Origin: Novosphingobium sp.
GTDB taxonomy: Bacteria; Pseudomonadota; Alphaproteobacteria; Sphingomonadales; Sphingomonadaceae
Direction: 5' to 3'
Length of the DNA: 64,000 bases
Assembly: GCF_024642085.1 (NCBI RefSeq)
Contig: NZ_JAHEBV010000003.1
Coordinates: 1 to 64,000, forward strand
Position numbers and translations under genes: made by a program. Under the pieces are notes generated by a model. That model saw only the letters and a program-made list of their open reading frames with translations. It was not told the DNA's origin and ran no database searches. Shown here one piece after another: positions 51,806-61,304 of this stretch. Each line of letters starts with the position of its first letter. Position 1 is the stretch's first letter.

Positions 51806-52096
51806 ATGCCCCGCAAGATGGCCCGCGAGCCCAAAACCGCCACTGCCCAGACTGACCCTCCCGCCGCTACGACTACCCCTTCGATGCGCCCGGAGAAGAA
51901 CACGAAGATCGCGCTGGTCCGCACCCTGCTCGGGCGCGACGAGGGTGCCACCCTGGCAGAGCTGACCAGCGCCACCGGCTGGCTCACCCACACCGCCCGC
52001 GCTGCGCTGACCGGTCTCAAGAAGAAGGGCGCGGTGCTCGAGAAGAGCAAGCGCGGTGAGGCGACCTGCTACCGCATCGCGGATGCCGGCCAGTGA
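51806..52096 (+). CDS. DUF3489 domain protein
   Basis: The product is 96 residues from ATG behind AAGGAG. After a Pro/Thr-rich tail-like start, it has KIALVRTLLGRDEGATLAELTSATGWLTHTAR-type DUF3489 sequence (about 32-95), a small winged-helix-like domain. DUF3489 genes are normally followed by a DUF2924 gene and a serine recombinase in sphingomonad mobile elements. Here the stop overlaps the start of a chimera of the latter two (GTGA), supporting that origin. The function is probably regulatory. Confidence 0.8.
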   Translation: MPRKMAREPKTATAQTDPPAATTTPSMRPEKNTKIALVRTLLGRDEGATLAELTSATGWLTHTARAALTGLKKKGAVLEKSKRGEATCYRIADAGQ

Positions 52097-52296
52097 GCCG
52101 CGAGTCCCTCGAGGCCGATCTGTCTGCGCTGGCCGATGCCTCGCCGGCGCAGCTGCGCAAACAGTGGCATCGCCTGCTGGCGCGGGCGTATGATGATGGG
52201 GGTATATCAGGCGGCACGCTCGAGCGCCCTGCCCTCCAATGCCTGCTCGCCGATACCCTCGCCGCCGAGCATGGCTGCGACGTCAGGGAGTATTGA
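52093..52296 (+). pseudogene. DUF2924/serine-recombinase deletion chimera
   Basis: This 67-codon frame begins like a DUF2924 protein (SLEADLSALADASPAQLRKQW) and then, from about residue 30, switches to AYDDGGISGGTLERPALQ, which is the hallmark block of large serine recombinases. It ends after a few more codons at a stop. The simplest explanation is an in-frame deletion that removed the end of DUF2924 and the start of the recombinase, leaving a remnant of the usual DUF3489-DUF2924-recombinase set. It should have no recombinase activity. Confidence 0.7.
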
Positions 52297-52299
52297 GAC

Positions 52300-52677
52300 A
52301 TGAACGACAAGCCCATGCCCGCATTGCGAAACTTCTCGGCGGGACTGATTGTCTTGGCCGAGGTCGGGCCGGATCGAATGACGGTGACGCAGGGAGCGTT
52401 CTTCCTTATCGCAGGGCTGGCTGATCAGGCCGGTCGCCCCGCCACGTTCTCGGAGATACGCGAGACGCTTGGGGACGTGCTGAACAAGTCGCTCCATACC
52501 ACCTACAAGGTCTTCCTCGAAGAAGGCCGCAACCGCGAAGGCAAGCGAGAACCCGGCCTAGGCTGGCTGTCCCGTGAGACCGACGCCGCCGACAACCGGC
52601 GAAAATACCTGCGGCTCACCAACCGGGGGCGGCAGATCATGGCAGAAGTCGCCAGCGCCCTAGCCGCTGCGCACTGA
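52300..52677 (+). CDS. Winged-helix (MarR-like) protein of mobile element
   Basis: The product is 125 residues. It has a winged-helix pattern: FFLIAGLADQAGRPATFSEI, then LNKSLHTTYKVFLEEG and a wing ending YLRLTNRGRQIM. The T-x-RG closing resembles MarR/PadR proteins. It lies 29 bp upstream of the integrase and is co-oriented, so it may control excision or integrase expression. The assignment rests on pattern only. Confidence 0.6.
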   Translation: MNDKPMPALRNFSAGLIVLAEVGPDRMTVTQGAFFLIAGLADQAGRPATFSEIRETLGDVLNKSLHTTYKVFLEEGRNREGKREPGLGWLSRETDAADNRRKYLRLTNRGRQIMAEVASALAAAH

Positions 52678-52706
52678 ACGCCGCGCACTGTCAGAAAGGA
52701 CAGGAC

Positions 52707-53963
52707 ATGAAGCTCAAGACCAAGCCTAACGGCATCTACTACATCGACACCGAGGTTCCCGGCGAGGATGGACAGCTGCGCCGCGCCCGCATCAGTCTCG
52801 ACACTCGCGACCACGCAGCTGCCGAAGCGCAGCGCCGTGATTGGCTGGCCGGTGTCCACGCCAAGCACCCTTCTCGCGCCACCGTCGCGGCCAAAGGTCG
52901 CAGCAAGAGTTCCACAAGCCCGACGGCTCCCCAAGGCATGACGATGGCCAAGCTGCTGGATATGTGCCACAGCGACCGGCGTTGCTGGGCCGACGCCAAA
53001 AGCCAAGCCACCATACGCAGCAACGTCAAGCTGCTGACGGCGCGCATCGATGACGAGCTGGTGATCGCCATGACGCACAAGCGGCTCTGCCAGCTGGTCG
53101 ATGAAATGATCGACGAGGGCTATGCGCCGGGAGCGGTGAAGCGCAAGATGGATATGGTCAGCAAGGCGCTGCGCATGGCCTCTGACGTCTACGAAGACGA
53201 CAAGGGAGCGCCGCTCATCCCAGCCAAGCCGAAGATGCCAGCGATCACCATCCGCAACACCAAGGACCGCGTCCTATCCCACGCGGAAGAGGGCTTGGTC
53301 TTCGCCGCGATTGAGAAGCGCGAGGCAATCGAGCCGTCCCGCCAGTGGCGCAGGTTCGGCATGTTCGTCCGCGTCTTGCTGGACACCGCCTTCCGCCGCA
53401 GCGAAGGGCTTATGCTCGGACCTGACAGTGTCACCACCATCATGCACGGCGATCAGGCCCACACGGTTCTCATGCTGCCGATTTACTCCACCAAGAACGA
53501 CAAACCCCGCATCGTCCCCGCGACGGCAGCGGTAGCCGCCCTGATCCCCGCGCTAGACGCCCAGGCCGTAACCGACCAGCGCACCGGCAAGCGCCGTTGG
53601 TTCCCGATGGACGCCTCGGCTTGGTATATGTGGTCTAACATTCGGGACGACGTGAAGGCGCTGGGCGGTGACATAAGTGACGTAGGGTTACACACCTTGC
53701 GCCACACCTGCCTGACCCGCCTCGCCAAGGGCGGCATGGAACTACAGCGGCTGTCGATGTTTGCCGGTCACAGCAGCGTCACCATCACCGCCGAACGGTA
53801 CAGCCACCTCGACGCGGCGGACCTGCTAGGCGCGGTGGCGATCCTTGGCACACCTCCCGCCGTTACCGGTAATTTAGTCGGGCATCCCGAACTAAGCGCC
53901 AAGGGCAACTATCAGTCTTCCAGCGGTAACCGTGCCAACCTTGGCACAGTGACGGTACAATAA
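52707..53963 (+). CDS. Tyrosine recombinase (phage/island integrase)
   Basis: The product is 418 residues. An N-terminal arm-binding-like domain (about 1-60, IYYIDTEVPG) and a core-binding domain (about 75-180) precede the catalytic domain. Catalytic residues are visible: Arg in FRRSEGLML (about 230), HTLRHTCLTRLA (His/Arg about 329-332), AGHSSVTITAERYSHLD (His and nucleophile Tyr about 365). It therefore looks intact. It ends 23 bp before the tRNA-Ser 3' end, which is its presumed attachment site. The C-terminal tail is unusually long after the Tyr (about 50 residues). Confidence 0.88.
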   Translation: MKLKTKPNGIYYIDTEVPGEDGQLRRARISLDTRDHAAAEAQRRDWLAGVHAKHPSRATVAAKGRSKSSTSPTAPQGMTMAKLLDMCHSDRRCWADAKSQATIRSNVKLLTARIDDELVIAMTHKRLCQLVDEMIDEGYAPGAVKRKMDMVSKALRMASDVYEDDKGAPLIPAKPKMPAITIRNTKDRVLSHAEEGLVFAAIEKREAIEPSRQWRRFGMFVRVLLDTAFRRSEGLMLGPDSVTTIMHGDQAHTVLMLPIYSTKNDKPRIVPATAAVAALIPALDAQAVTDQRTGKRRWFPMDASAWYMWSNIRDDVKALGGDISDVGLHTLRHTCLTRLAKGGMELQRLSMFAGHSSVTITAERYSHLDAADLLGAVAILGTPPAVTGNLVGHPELSAKGNYQSSSGNRANLGTVTVQ

Positions 53964-53985
53964 ATGGCTGATTTCTGCGGTGCGG

Positions 53986-54076
<91 letters not shown>

Positions 54077-54153
54077 GCGAGATCGCCGCTGAGCGGACGC
54101 GGGGCCCGTTCGGTCGAAGAAGCGGGCGGTTAGCCGATGGTGATGGCCTTGCC

Positions 54154-54174
54154 AAGCCCCCGCCTGGGCTTTTT
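54154..54174 (+). terminator. Rho-independent terminator
   Basis: AAGCCC (54154-54159) and GGGCTT (54166-54171) form a stem with a 6-base loop, followed by TTT. It lies between the tRNA and hspQ and would stop plus-strand transcription from the integrase side. Confidence 0.6.
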
Positions 54175-54233
54175 AGGGGATGATCCGGCACTTGCCGTTG
54201 TTTCGCAGTCGCACAACGCCTATATCTGCAGGC

Positions 54234-54614
54234 ATGGATCGCGCTACCTTCTTTTCACCACAAGCCGGACGCACCATTGATGCTCCGCTTAAGATGCGTG
54301 CGCGGTTCGGGATTGGCGACGTCGTGCGGCATAAGATCTTCGATTTCCGCGGTGTCGTGTTCGATATTGATCCGGTCTTTGCCAACAGCGAAGAATGGTA
54401 CGAATCAATCCCCGCCGAAGTGCGACCCGACCGTGAACAGCCTTTCTACCATCTGCTCGCCGAAAACGGCGAGAACAGCTATGTCGCCTATGTCAGTCAG
54501 CAAAACCTGCTCTCCGACGGCGAGGCGGGTCCGGTTGACCACCCATCGCTCGATGAACTGTTCGAGGATTTCACCAACGGCCGCTATCGCCTGCGCCGTT
54601 CAATGACGCACTAG
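54234..54614 (+). CDS. hspQ: Heat-shock protein HspQ
   Basis: The product is 126 residues from the ATG at 54234. The HspQ core is clear: FGIGDVVRHKIFDFRGVVFD (about 23-42), EWYESIPAEVRPDREQPFYH and YVAYVSQQNLL. HspQ is a small hemimethylated-DNA-binding/Lon-specificity-enhancing protein. Compared with the usual 105 residues there is an N-terminal extension of about 20, so translation may instead begin at the ATG for MRARFGIGD (54291). It marks the start of core chromosomal synteny to the right of the tRNA. Confidence 0.88.
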   Translation: MDRATFFSPQAGRTIDAPLKMRARFGIGDVVRHKIFDFRGVVFDIDPVFANSEEWYESIPAEVRPDREQPFYHLLAENGENSYVAYVSQQNLLSDGEAGPVDHPSLDELFEDFTNGRYRLRRSMTH

Positions 54615-54617
54615 GCG

Positions 54618-55508
54618 CTAGCTTTTCAGCTTCCAGCCGCTGCGCAGCAGGGCGTAGAGCGCCACGCACAGCACCACATTGAGCACGCCCAGGTAGAGCG
54701 CGCCGCTGAACACGGCTCCATTAGTGGCGCCAATATCGCTTTGCCCCAGAAAGCCGAAGCGGAAGCCACTGATTACATAAAAGAACGGGTTCAAGCGGCT
54801 GATCGTCTGGAACACGGGGTGCAGGTTACTGATAACGTAGAACGTGCCGGACAACATCGTCAGCGGGGTGATCACGAAATTGGTGATCAGTGCCGCGTGA
54901 TCAAACTTTTCCGCCCACAACGATGTCACCAGACCAACAACCGATAGCAGGATCGCTCCCATCAGACCAAACCAGGCGATCGCCCAGGGATGGTGGGGGA
55001 CCAGGCTGACACCGGGCCAGAACAGCATGGCCAGCGTTATCGCGAGACCAACCAGCACCGCGCGCGTTACCGCCGCGCCGATCAGGCCGATCATCAGTTC
55101 CAGTTCGGACAGGGGCGGCATCAGGTAGTCGACAATGGTGCCCTGGATCTTGCCCGCCAGGAAATTGAAGCTGGTATTGGCAAAGGCGTTGTTGATCATC
55201 CCCATGACGATCAGGCCTGGCGCTATGAAGCTGGCAAAGGGCACACCCAGCACCTGGCGCCCGCCCTGCCCCATGGCGACAGTGAAGATCATCAGGTAGA
55301 GCAGCGTCGTCACTGCCGGAGCCCAGATGGTTTGCGTCTGGACCTTGAAAAATCGGCGGACTTCCTTCATATAGAGCGTCCACAGTCCCATCCGGTTGAT
55401 CCGGTGGATGGTGGGCACTCCCTGAGCCGGGAAATTGCTTCGACCGCTGTTGTTCGCATGCATGGTGGCTTGCGCGCTGGCGGGGGCAGGAAGATGTTGA
55501 TCGGCCAT
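54618..55508 (-). CDS. ABC-2 type transporter permease
   Basis: The product is 296 residues with six predicted membrane segments (first TIWAPAVTTLLYLMIFTVAM near 68). The signature of the ABC-2 permease family is SNLHPVFQTISRLNPFFYVISGFR near the C-terminus. It resembles YadH/NodJ-type export permeases; no ATPase gene lies adjacent. The start is uncertain: the ATG at 55508 has no clear ribosome site and an internal ATG (55463) is possible. It is transcribed divergently from gcrA. Confidence 0.82.
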   Translation of the reverse strand: MADQHLPAPASAQATMHANNSGRSNFPAQGVPTIHRINRMGLWTLYMKEVRRFFKVQTQTIWAPAVTTLLYLMIFTVAMGQGGRQVLGVPFASFIAPGLIVMGMINNAFANTSFNFLAGKIQGTIVDYLMPPLSELELMIGLIGAAVTRAVLVGLAITLAMLFWPGVSLVPHHPWAIAWFGLMGAILLSVVGLVTSLWAEKFDHAALITNFVITPLTMLSGTFYVISNLHPVFQTISRLNPFFYVISGFRFGFLGQSDIGATNGAVFSGALYLGVLNVVLCVALYALLRSGWKLKS

Positions 55509-55600
55509 GCCACGGCGACTATCCGCACGCCGAGGACATGGCAAGATCGCGCAAACTCGACATGCCCCGTTAGACGGGGTCACAAAGGAATTGGACTTCG

Positions 55601-56278
55601 ATGAGCTGGACCGACGAACGGATCGAAAAGCTGACCAAGATGTGGGAAGGCGGTTCCACCGCCAGCCAGATTGCCGACGAACTGGGCGGGGTCAGCCGCA
55701 ACGCCGTGATCGGCAAGGCGCATCGCCTGGGCCTGAAAGCGCGCCCCAGCCCGGTCAAGCCAAACGACAAGGATAGCGCGGCGGGATCGCCTGCAACCAA
55801 ACCGGTCAAGGCCGATGCCGCTCCCCGCGCCGCGCCGACCCAGCGCCCCGCTGCGGCCCCGGCTGCGCCGCGCATGGCCCCGGCCGCTCCCGCTTCCGCT
55901 TCCGCTTCCGCTTCTCCTGCTACCCCGACCGGTGCGCCGCAGCCGCGAATCGTTTCGGTCGGACCCGGCGGCTTCCTGCGCCAGGGGCCTGGCGATCAGC
56001 AGGCTCCAATTCCGCCAGCGCCGCCGCGCCGCCTGGTTCCAGCCAAGCCCAGCGCCGACATAGCCGACAAGACCAGCCTGCTCGATCTGAATGACCGCAT
56101 CTGCCGGTGGCCGATGGGCCATCCCGGCGAAGCGGACTTCCACTTCTGCGGTGTCGCGGTAAACCCGGGCTTCCCCTACTGCGTCGAGCATTGCGGGCGG
56201 GCGTTCCAGGCACAGCTGCCGCGCGGCCATCGCCGGCCGCCGCCTCCGCTGCCCTTTGGCGGACCGCGCGTTCGCTGA
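55601..56278 (+). CDS. gcrA: GcrA-family cell-cycle regulator
   Basis: The product is 225 residues. The N-terminus MSWTDERIEKLTKMWEGG (1-18) and SRNAVIGKAHRLGL (about 32-45) is the conserved DNA-binding and sigma-interacting domain of alphaproteobacterial GcrA, which activates methylation-dependent cell-cycle promoters. An Ala/Pro-rich linker follows (55-160), including a run of ASASASAS encoded by a GCTTCC repeat. The C-terminal RICRWPMGHPGEADFHFCG and PYCVEHC is also conserved. The linker is longer than in Caulobacter GcrA. Confidence 0.92.
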   Translation: MSWTDERIEKLTKMWEGGSTASQIADELGGVSRNAVIGKAHRLGLKARPSPVKPNDKDSAAGSPATKPVKADAAPRAAPTQRPAAAPAAPRMAPAAPASASASASPATPTGAPQPRIVSVGPGGFLRQGPGDQQAPIPPAPPRRLVPAKPSADIADKTSLLDLNDRICRWPMGHPGEADFHFCGVAVNPGFPYCVEHCGRAFQAQLPRGHRRPPPPLPFGGPRVR

Positions 56279-56290
56279 GATGCAGCAGCG

Positions 56291-57463
56291 TTAAACGGCT
56301 CGGGCTTGCTCGTGCTCGGTGATGCTGCGCACAGGATTTACTGCGTAGAACGAATACAGCGCCGCGGTCGCGGCGATGTCGCGAAAGGTCATGCCTGCGG
56401 CAAAGCCGCTCCGGAATGCGGATGTGACCGGCTTGAAGGCCAAGGCCGTGCGGCGCGCCGCCGCCGACCCGTAAAAAGTCTGCGCGCCGCGCGCGCACGC
56501 CGCAACATCGCGCGCGACCGGTGCCTGTTCCTGCCTCAGCACGCTGGCAGCACGTCGCGGGCAGCCGTGGGCAGACAGGATCGCTGCAGCCGCTGCTTGG
56601 CCGCTCTTGATCGCATTGTGGATGCCCTCGCCCAAAAGGCGCTCGCAAGTCCCCGCGGCGTCACCTGCAAACAGCACCCGACCAACGCTGGACGCGGCGC
56701 CGTGCCCATCGATGCCAAGCGGATGACCAACCACGCCGTCCAGCAGACCAGAACCGGTTGCGGTGCGCGCGTAGCTGTGCAGGGCATCGCGTGACAGGTT
56801 GACGTCTTCGTCCTGGGTGTAGAGCCCGATATTGAGGTGATCCCCCTTGGGAAAAATCCAGCCATAACCGCCCTGCACCGCGCCGAAATCGAACGCCAGC
56901 TGGCGGCGGTTGGCACCCGGCATCGGCATATGCCCCTCCAGCGCGAACGCACGCTGTACCTTCTTAAGTCCCGTAAGGCGGCGGATCGTGCTGTTTGCGC
57001 CGTCAGCTGCAATCACGAACCGGGCGGCTTCGCTTGCGCCGCTGGCAAAACGCAGCACGGCTTGGCTGGGCGATTGATCCACCGCCACGATCCGGTCTGT
57101 GCCGCGGTTGGAAAAGACGGCGCCCCGCTCCACAGCGCGGTCCAGGCAAAAGGCGTCAAGCTCGGCCCGCACAGTGGTGACCAGCATCGGCGCCGGCCCG
57201 GCGATGTGCTGCACTGTGCCGCCATCGGTACTCAGCGCCATGTCGCGCACCACGCAGCGCACCACCGGCGCAATGGAAAAGCGCAGGGCGTTAAGCGCCT
57301 TGATCGTCACCCCGCCCGCACATGGCTTGACCCGGGGAAAATCTGCCCGTTCAACAAGCAGAACGCGCATCCCGCGTAGCACAAGGTCATAGGCGGCAGC
57401 ACAGCCGGCTTGGCCTGCGCCAACGATCACCGTATCCCATTGTTCGCCGCCTGTAGTGCCCAT
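56291..57463 (-). CDS. Geranylgeranyl-reductase-family FAD oxidoreductase
   Basis: The product is 390 residues. It has a Rossmann FAD motif VIVGAGQAGCAAAYDLVLRG (10-29), RVKPCAGGVTIKAL (about 45, the PCAGG block of this family) and the second FAD motif VLFAGDAAGTCERLLGEGI (about 275). Members reduce isoprenoid double bonds (ChlP, archaeal lipid reductases) or act in quinone and carotenoid metabolism; the substrate here is unknown. It is monocistronic and convergent with gcrA, 12 bp apart. Confidence 0.83.
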   Translation of the reverse strand: MGTTGGEQWDTVIVGAGQAGCAAAYDLVLRGMRVLLVERADFPRVKPCAGGVTIKALNALRFSIAPVVRCVVRDMALSTDGGTVQHIAGPAPMLVTTVRAELDAFCLDRAVERGAVFSNRGTDRIVAVDQSPSQAVLRFASGASEAARFVIAADGANSTIRRLTGLKKVQRAFALEGHMPMPGANRRQLAFDFGAVQGGYGWIFPKGDHLNIGLYTQDEDVNLSRDALHSYARTATGSGLLDGVVGHPLGIDGHGAASSVGRVLFAGDAAGTCERLLGEGIHNAIKSGQAAAAAILSAHGCPRRAASVLRQEQAPVARDVAACARGAQTFYGSAAARRTALAFKPVTSAFRSGFAAGMTFRDIAATAALYSFYAVNPVRSITEHEQARAV

Positions 57464-57564
57464 CCCTGCCCCATTCCTTGCGAAAGACTGTGTGCGCAGC
57501 GCGGGCCCGGGTCAACGTTGACGACGCCAGTGGAAACGGCGCAGCCCAAGGCCGGTCTCCTGAC

Positions 57565-57598
57565 AAAAAACGGGGCCACGCTCGCAGCGTGACCCCGG
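57565..57598 (-). terminator. Rho-independent terminator of pnp
   Basis: On the minus strand, GGGGTCACGC (57596-57587) pairs with GCGTGGCCCC (57581-57572; one G-T pair), followed by G and six T (57570-57565). It lies 26 bp after the pnp stop. Confidence 0.88.
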
Positions 57599-57623
57599 AT
57601 TTTCTTGACGAAGGATCGCAGGA

Positions 57624-59957
57624 TCAGTCGTCGGATTTAAGGAACGCCGGAATGTGATCGGGTGCCGGGCCATCGTCACGGTCGCTGCGCTCACGGCGCG
57701 GGCCGCGATCGCCGCCGCCATCACGGCCCCGGTCGTTTCTGGGACCACGATCGCCGCCACCGTCACGGCGCGGGCCGCGATCACGGTCACCGCCGCGGCC
57801 GCCAGGACGGCGATCGCCGCCTGGACGGTCACCACGCGGTTCGCGCGGCGGACGGGTGTCTTCCAGCTCAGCGCCGGTTTCCTGATCGACAACGCGCATC
57901 GACAGGCGAACCTTGCCGCGCGGATCGATTTCCAGAACCTTGACCTTGACCGGCATCCCTTCCGACACGACGTCGGTGGGCTTTTCGACACGCTCGTTGC
58001 GCATTTCGGACACGTGAACCAGGCCGTCCTTGCCGCCCATGAAGTTCACGAAAGCACCGAAATCAACGATAGTGACAACCTTGCCGTCATAGACCTTGCC
58101 GACTTCGGCTTCCTCAACGATGCCGAGGATCCAGTTCTTGGCGGCTTCGATCTGGCTGAGGTCAGACGAGCTGATCTTGATCAGGCCTTCGTCGTCGATG
58201 TCGACCTTGGCGCCGGTTTCCGCGACGATTTCGCGGATCACCTTGCCGCCGGTGCCGATCACTTCACGGATCTTTGACTTGTCGATCTGGATCGTCTCGA
58301 TGCGCGGAGCGTGGGCCGACAGCTCAGTCCGGGCAGTGCCCAGCGCCTTGGTCATTTCGCCCAGGATATGCGCACGGCCTTCCTTGGCCTGATGCAGCGC
58401 GGCTTCGAAGATTTCCTTGGTGATCCCGGCAACCTTGATGTCCATCTGCATCGTGGTGATGCCTTCAGACGTACCGGCCACCTTGAAGTCCATGTCGCCC
58501 AGGTGATCTTCATCACCCAGAATGTCGGACAGCACGGTGAAATCATCGCCTTCCAGGATCAGACCCATCGCGATGCCCGAAACCGGGCGCTTGATCGGCA
58601 CACCGGCATCCATCATCGACAGCGCGCCGCCGCAGACAGTGGCCATCGACGAGGAGCCGTTGGACTCGGTAATGTCCGAGACCACGCGGATCGTATAAGG
58701 AAACTCTTCCTTGCTGGGCAACACAGCCTGCAGCGCGCGCCAGGCAAGCTTGCCGTGGCCGGTGTCGCGGCGCGAAGGCGCGCCGAAGCGGCCCACTTCA
58801 CCAACCGAATAGGGCGGGAAGTTATAGTGCAGCATAAAGCTGGAATAGCTCAGCCCTTCCAGCCCGTCGATCATCTGCTCGGCGTCTTTGGTACCAAGCG
58901 TGGTGGTGCAGATCGCCTGCGTTTCACCGCGGGTGAACAATGCCGAACCGTGGGTACGGGGCAGGAACCCGACCATCGATTCGATCGGGCGAACCTGGTT
59001 GACCTTGCGCCCGTCGATGCGGGTGCCGTCCTTCAGGATCGCGCCGCGCACGATGTCGGCTTCGACCTTCTTGACCGACTTGATCGCGACCATCTGGGTC
59101 TGTGCGTCCTTGTCGGCAAAGGCGGCCTTGGCCTTGTCGCGCGCCGCGTTCAGCGCGTTGGAGCGGGCCGACTTGTCGGTCAGCTTGTAGGCGGCGGCAA
59201 TGTCCTTGCCGATCAGCTTCTTGAGTTCGTCCTTGATCGCGGTGTTGTCGCTGGTGGTGACGTCCCAAGGGTCCTTGGCAGCCTTTTCCGCCAGGTCGAT
59301 GATCAGGTTGGCAACCTTCTTGCATTCTTCATGAGCGAACATGACCGCGCCCAGCATGATTTCTTCGGGCAGCTCGCGGGCCTGCGATTCGACCATCATC
59401 ACAGCATTGCCGGTGGCGGCGACGACCAGGTCGAGCGCGCCGGCAGCAGCAGCATCCTGCTTGGGATTGAGGGTATAAGCGCCGTCTTCGTAACCCACGC
59501 GCACACCGCCGATCGGGCCCATGAATGGCACACCCGATATGGTCAGCGCAGCCGAGGCAGCGATCATCGCCACGATATCAGGCTCGCACTCACCGTCGTA
59601 GGACAACACGTGCGCGATCACGTTGATTTCATTGTAGAAACCTTCGGGGAACAGCGGGCGGACCGGACGATCGATCAGGCGGGAAACCAGCGTTTCCTTT
59701 TCCGTCGCGCCGCGTTCACGCTTGAAAAAGCCGCCCGGAATGCGTCCGGCAGCAAAATACTTTTCCTGATAGTGGACGGTCAGCGGGAAAAAGTCCTGAC
59801 CTTCCTTGACGCTCTTGGCAGCCGTTACGGCGCAGAGCACAACAGTTTCGCCATAAGTGGCGATGACCGCGCCGTCAGCCTGACGGGCAACACGGCCGGT
59901 TTCCAGAGTGAGGGTCTTGCCGCCCCACTCCATCGATACGGTTTTTACGTCGAACAT
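57624..59957 (-). CDS. pnp: Polyribonucleotide nucleotidyltransferase (PNPase)
   Basis: The product is 777 residues; family length is about 710. Two RNase PH-like domains are present, the second with [19 protein letters not shown] (about 485, catalytic Asp residues). The KH domain has [16 protein letters not shown] (about 565) and the S1 domain [18 protein letters not shown] (about 635). The last 70 residues form an extra Arg/Gly/Asp-rich tail ([17 protein letters not shown] repeats) that is longer than usual. PNPase degrades mRNA from 3' to 5' with phosphate and works in the degradosome. It follows rpsO, as in most bacteria. Confidence 0.97.
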   Translation of the reverse strand: MFDVKTVSMEWGGKTLTLETGRVARQADGAVIATYGETVVLCAVTAAKSVKEGQDFFPLTVHYQEKYFAAGRIPGGFFKRERGATEKETLVSRLIDRPVRPLFPEGFYNEINVIAHVLSYDGECEPDIVAMIAASAALTISGVPFMGPIGGVRVGYEDGAYTLNPKQDAAAAGALDLVVAATGNAVMMVESQARELPEEIMLGAVMFAHEECKKVANLIIDLAEKAAKDPWDVTTSDNTAIKDELKKLIGKDIAAAYKLTDKSARSNALNAARDKAKAAFADKDAQTQMVAIKSVKKVEADIVRGAILKDGTRIDGRKVNQVRPIESMVGFLPRTHGSALFTRGETQAICTTTLGTKDAEQMIDGLEGLSYSSFMLHYNFPPYSVGEVGRFGAPSRRDTGHGKLAWRALQAVLPSKEEFPYTIRVVSDITESNGSSSMATVCGGALSMMDAGVPIKRPVSGIAMGLILEGDDFTVLSDILGDEDHLGDMDFKVAGTSEGITTMQMDIKVAGITKEIFEAALHQAKEGRAHILGEMTKALGTARTELSAHAPRIETIQIDKSKIREVIGTGGKVIREIVAETGAKVDIDDEGLIKISSSDLSQIEAAKNWILGIVEEAEVGKVYDGKVVTIVDFGAFVNFMGGKDGLVHVSEMRNERVEKPTDVVSEGMPVKVKVLEIDPRGKVRLSMRVVDQETGAELEDTRPPREPRGDRPGGDRRPGGRGGDRDRGPRRDGGGDRGPRNDRGRDGGGDRGPRRERSDRDDGPAPDHIPAFLKSDD

Positions 59958-60030
59958 TTAGTGTTTCCTTGTGAACCCGCGCGGCCAGATTGCGGCGCGG
60001 GGCCTTCTGCCGGGTCAATCCGTCCCGGTC

Positions 60031-60070
60031 CGGTGCGGGGCATTTATGGCCCCCTTAAGGCCCCGCACCG
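60031..60070. repeat. Perfect 11-bp inverted repeat in the rpsO-pnp intergenic region
   Basis: CGGTGCGGGGC (60031-60041) and GCCCCGCACCG (60060-60070) flank an 18-base loop. In the minus-strand transcript this forms a strong stem in the pnp leader, 74-113 bases upstream of the pnp start. In Escherichia coli a leader hairpin at this place is cut by RNase III and mediates PNPase autoregulation; the same role here is inferred from position. Confidence 0.6.
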
Positions 60071-60087
60071 AATTGCGCGGGAACCCC

Positions 60088-60117
60088 AAAGCAAAAGCGG
60101 CCCCCGTCGGGAGCCGC
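60088..60117 (-). terminator. Possible terminator after rpsO
   Basis: On the minus strand GCGGC (60117-60113) pairs with GCCGC (60101-60097), with further C/G pairing inside, followed by TTTTGCTTT. It lies 10 bp after the rpsO stop and may partly uncouple rpsO from pnp. Confidence 0.5.
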
Positions 60118-60126
60118 CTCGCGTTA

Positions 60127-60396
60127 TTACTTGCGCAGACCCAGCTTGGCGATCAGCGCGTTGTAGCGGTCAACATCCTTGCGCTTGAGGTAATCAAGCA
60201 GGCTGCGGCGCTTGTTGACCATCATCAGCAGGCCCCGGCGCGAATGGTTGTCCTTGTGGTGATCCTTGAAGTGACCCTGCAACGTGTTGATGCGGCTGGT
60301 CAGGATCGCGACCTGGACTTCCGGCGAACCGGTATCACCCTTGGCGCGGGCGTTGTCTTCGATGATTTCAGTCTTCTTTTCGGCGGTAACCGACAT
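60127..60396 (-). CDS. rpsO: 30S ribosomal protein S15
   Basis: The product is 89 residues from the ATG at 60396, the standard S15 length; an in-frame ATG six codons upstream is not favoured. It has the S15 signature [17 protein letters not shown] (about 20-36), [19 protein letters not shown] and [10 protein letters not shown]. It binds 16S rRNA in the small subunit. It lies between truB and pnp in the conserved truB-rpsO-pnp order. Confidence 0.98.
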   Translation of the reverse strand: MSVTAEKKTEIIEDNARAKGDTGSPEVQVAILTSRINTLQGHFKDHHKDNHSRRGLLMMVNKRRSLLDYLKRKDVDRYNALIAKLGLRK

Positions 60397-60400
60397 ATTT

Positions 60401-61300
60401 TTACTCCGCGACATCGGGAAGGTTGAAACCCCGGACTACAGCGGCGTTGCCGCCGGAAAGATCGACCAGCGCGACAGGAACAGATCCTTTTCGCGCCCAG
60501 TAAAGCCCATCGTCCTGGGTCAGTCCGGTCAGAACCCGGCCCTGGCGGACCATGCTTGCCTGTTCCGGACCGAGGTTGAGAGCCGGGATGTCGACCAGCC
60601 CTGCCTCCAGCGGCAAGAGTACGTTCTCAAGCGCCGCGCCCTTACCCACTTCGTTCAGTTTGTCCAGCGAAATCGCCTGATTTTCGGCAAACGGCCCCGC
60701 GCGCAGGCGGCGCAGCATGGTGACATGGCCGACTGTCCCGAGCGCACGCGCGATGTCGCGGGCCAGGCTGCGGATGTAGGTGCCCTTGGATACATGCGCA
60801 ATCAGCGTGACGGCGTTATCGGCCGCCGACTGGATGGCCAGCGAATGCACCGTCACCGCTCTTGATTTGAGTTCCACTACCTCGCCCTTGCGGGCCAGGT
60901 CATAAGACCGTTCACCATCGACCTTGAGCGCCGAATAGAGCGGCGGAACCTGCTGGATCGGGCCGGTGAAGCGCGGCAGTACGGCCTCGATCGATGCCAA
61001 TACGGGGCGCACCGGACTTTCTGCGATCACCTTGCCTTCAAGGTCGAGCGTGTCGGTCTCCGCCCCGAACCGTACGGTGAATGCATAGGCCTTGCTGGCA
61101 TCAAGCATGCGCCCGCACAGCTTGGTCGCCTCGCCCAGCGCGATTGGCAGCACTCCGCTGGCCAGTGGATCGAGCGTGCCCCCGTGGCCGGCCTTGACTT
61201 TGCCATAGCCTGCCTCGCGCAAGTTGCGCTTGACCGCGCCGACCGCCTGGGTCGAGCCGAGCCCGACCGGCTTATCCAGAATGATCCAGCCATCCGGCAT
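60401..61300 (-). CDS. truB: tRNA pseudouridine(55) synthase
   Basis: The product is 299 residues from the ATG at 61300. The TruB catalytic motif [14 protein letters not shown] has the catalytic Asp at 44. Other blocks are [17 protein letters not shown] (about 120) and [11 protein letters not shown] (about 175). It makes pseudouridine-55 in the T-loop of tRNAs. The neighbouring genes are the M50 protease upstream (5 bp before its stop) and rpsO downstream. Confidence 0.96.
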   Translation of the reverse strand: MPDGWIILDKPVGLGSTQAVGAVKRNLREAGYGKVKAGHGGTLDPLASGVLPIALGEATKLCGRMLDASKAYAFTVRFGAETDTLDLEGKVIAESPVRPVLASIEAVLPRFTGPIQQVPPLYSALKVDGERSYDLARKGEVVELKSRAVTVHSLAIQSAADNAVTLIAHVSKGTYIRSLARDIARALGTVGHVTMLRRLRAGPFAENQAISLDKLNEVGKGAALENVLLPLEAGLVDIPALNLGPEQASMVRQGRVLTGLTQDDGLYWARKGSVPVALVDLSGGNAAVVRGFNLPDVAE

Positions 61301-61304
61301 CGGC

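Noticed and set aside
55880..55920. Short GCTTCC tandem repeat as a possible regulatory or CRISPR-like repeat
   Set aside because: It lies inside gcrA and encodes the Ala/Ser linker; repeats are only six bases and without spacers.
58311..60188. Very long open frame (over 600 codons) on the plus strand opposite pnp
   Set aside because: It is a mirror of the strongly conserved pnp gene caused by high GC; its sequence has no domain pattern and no ribosome site.
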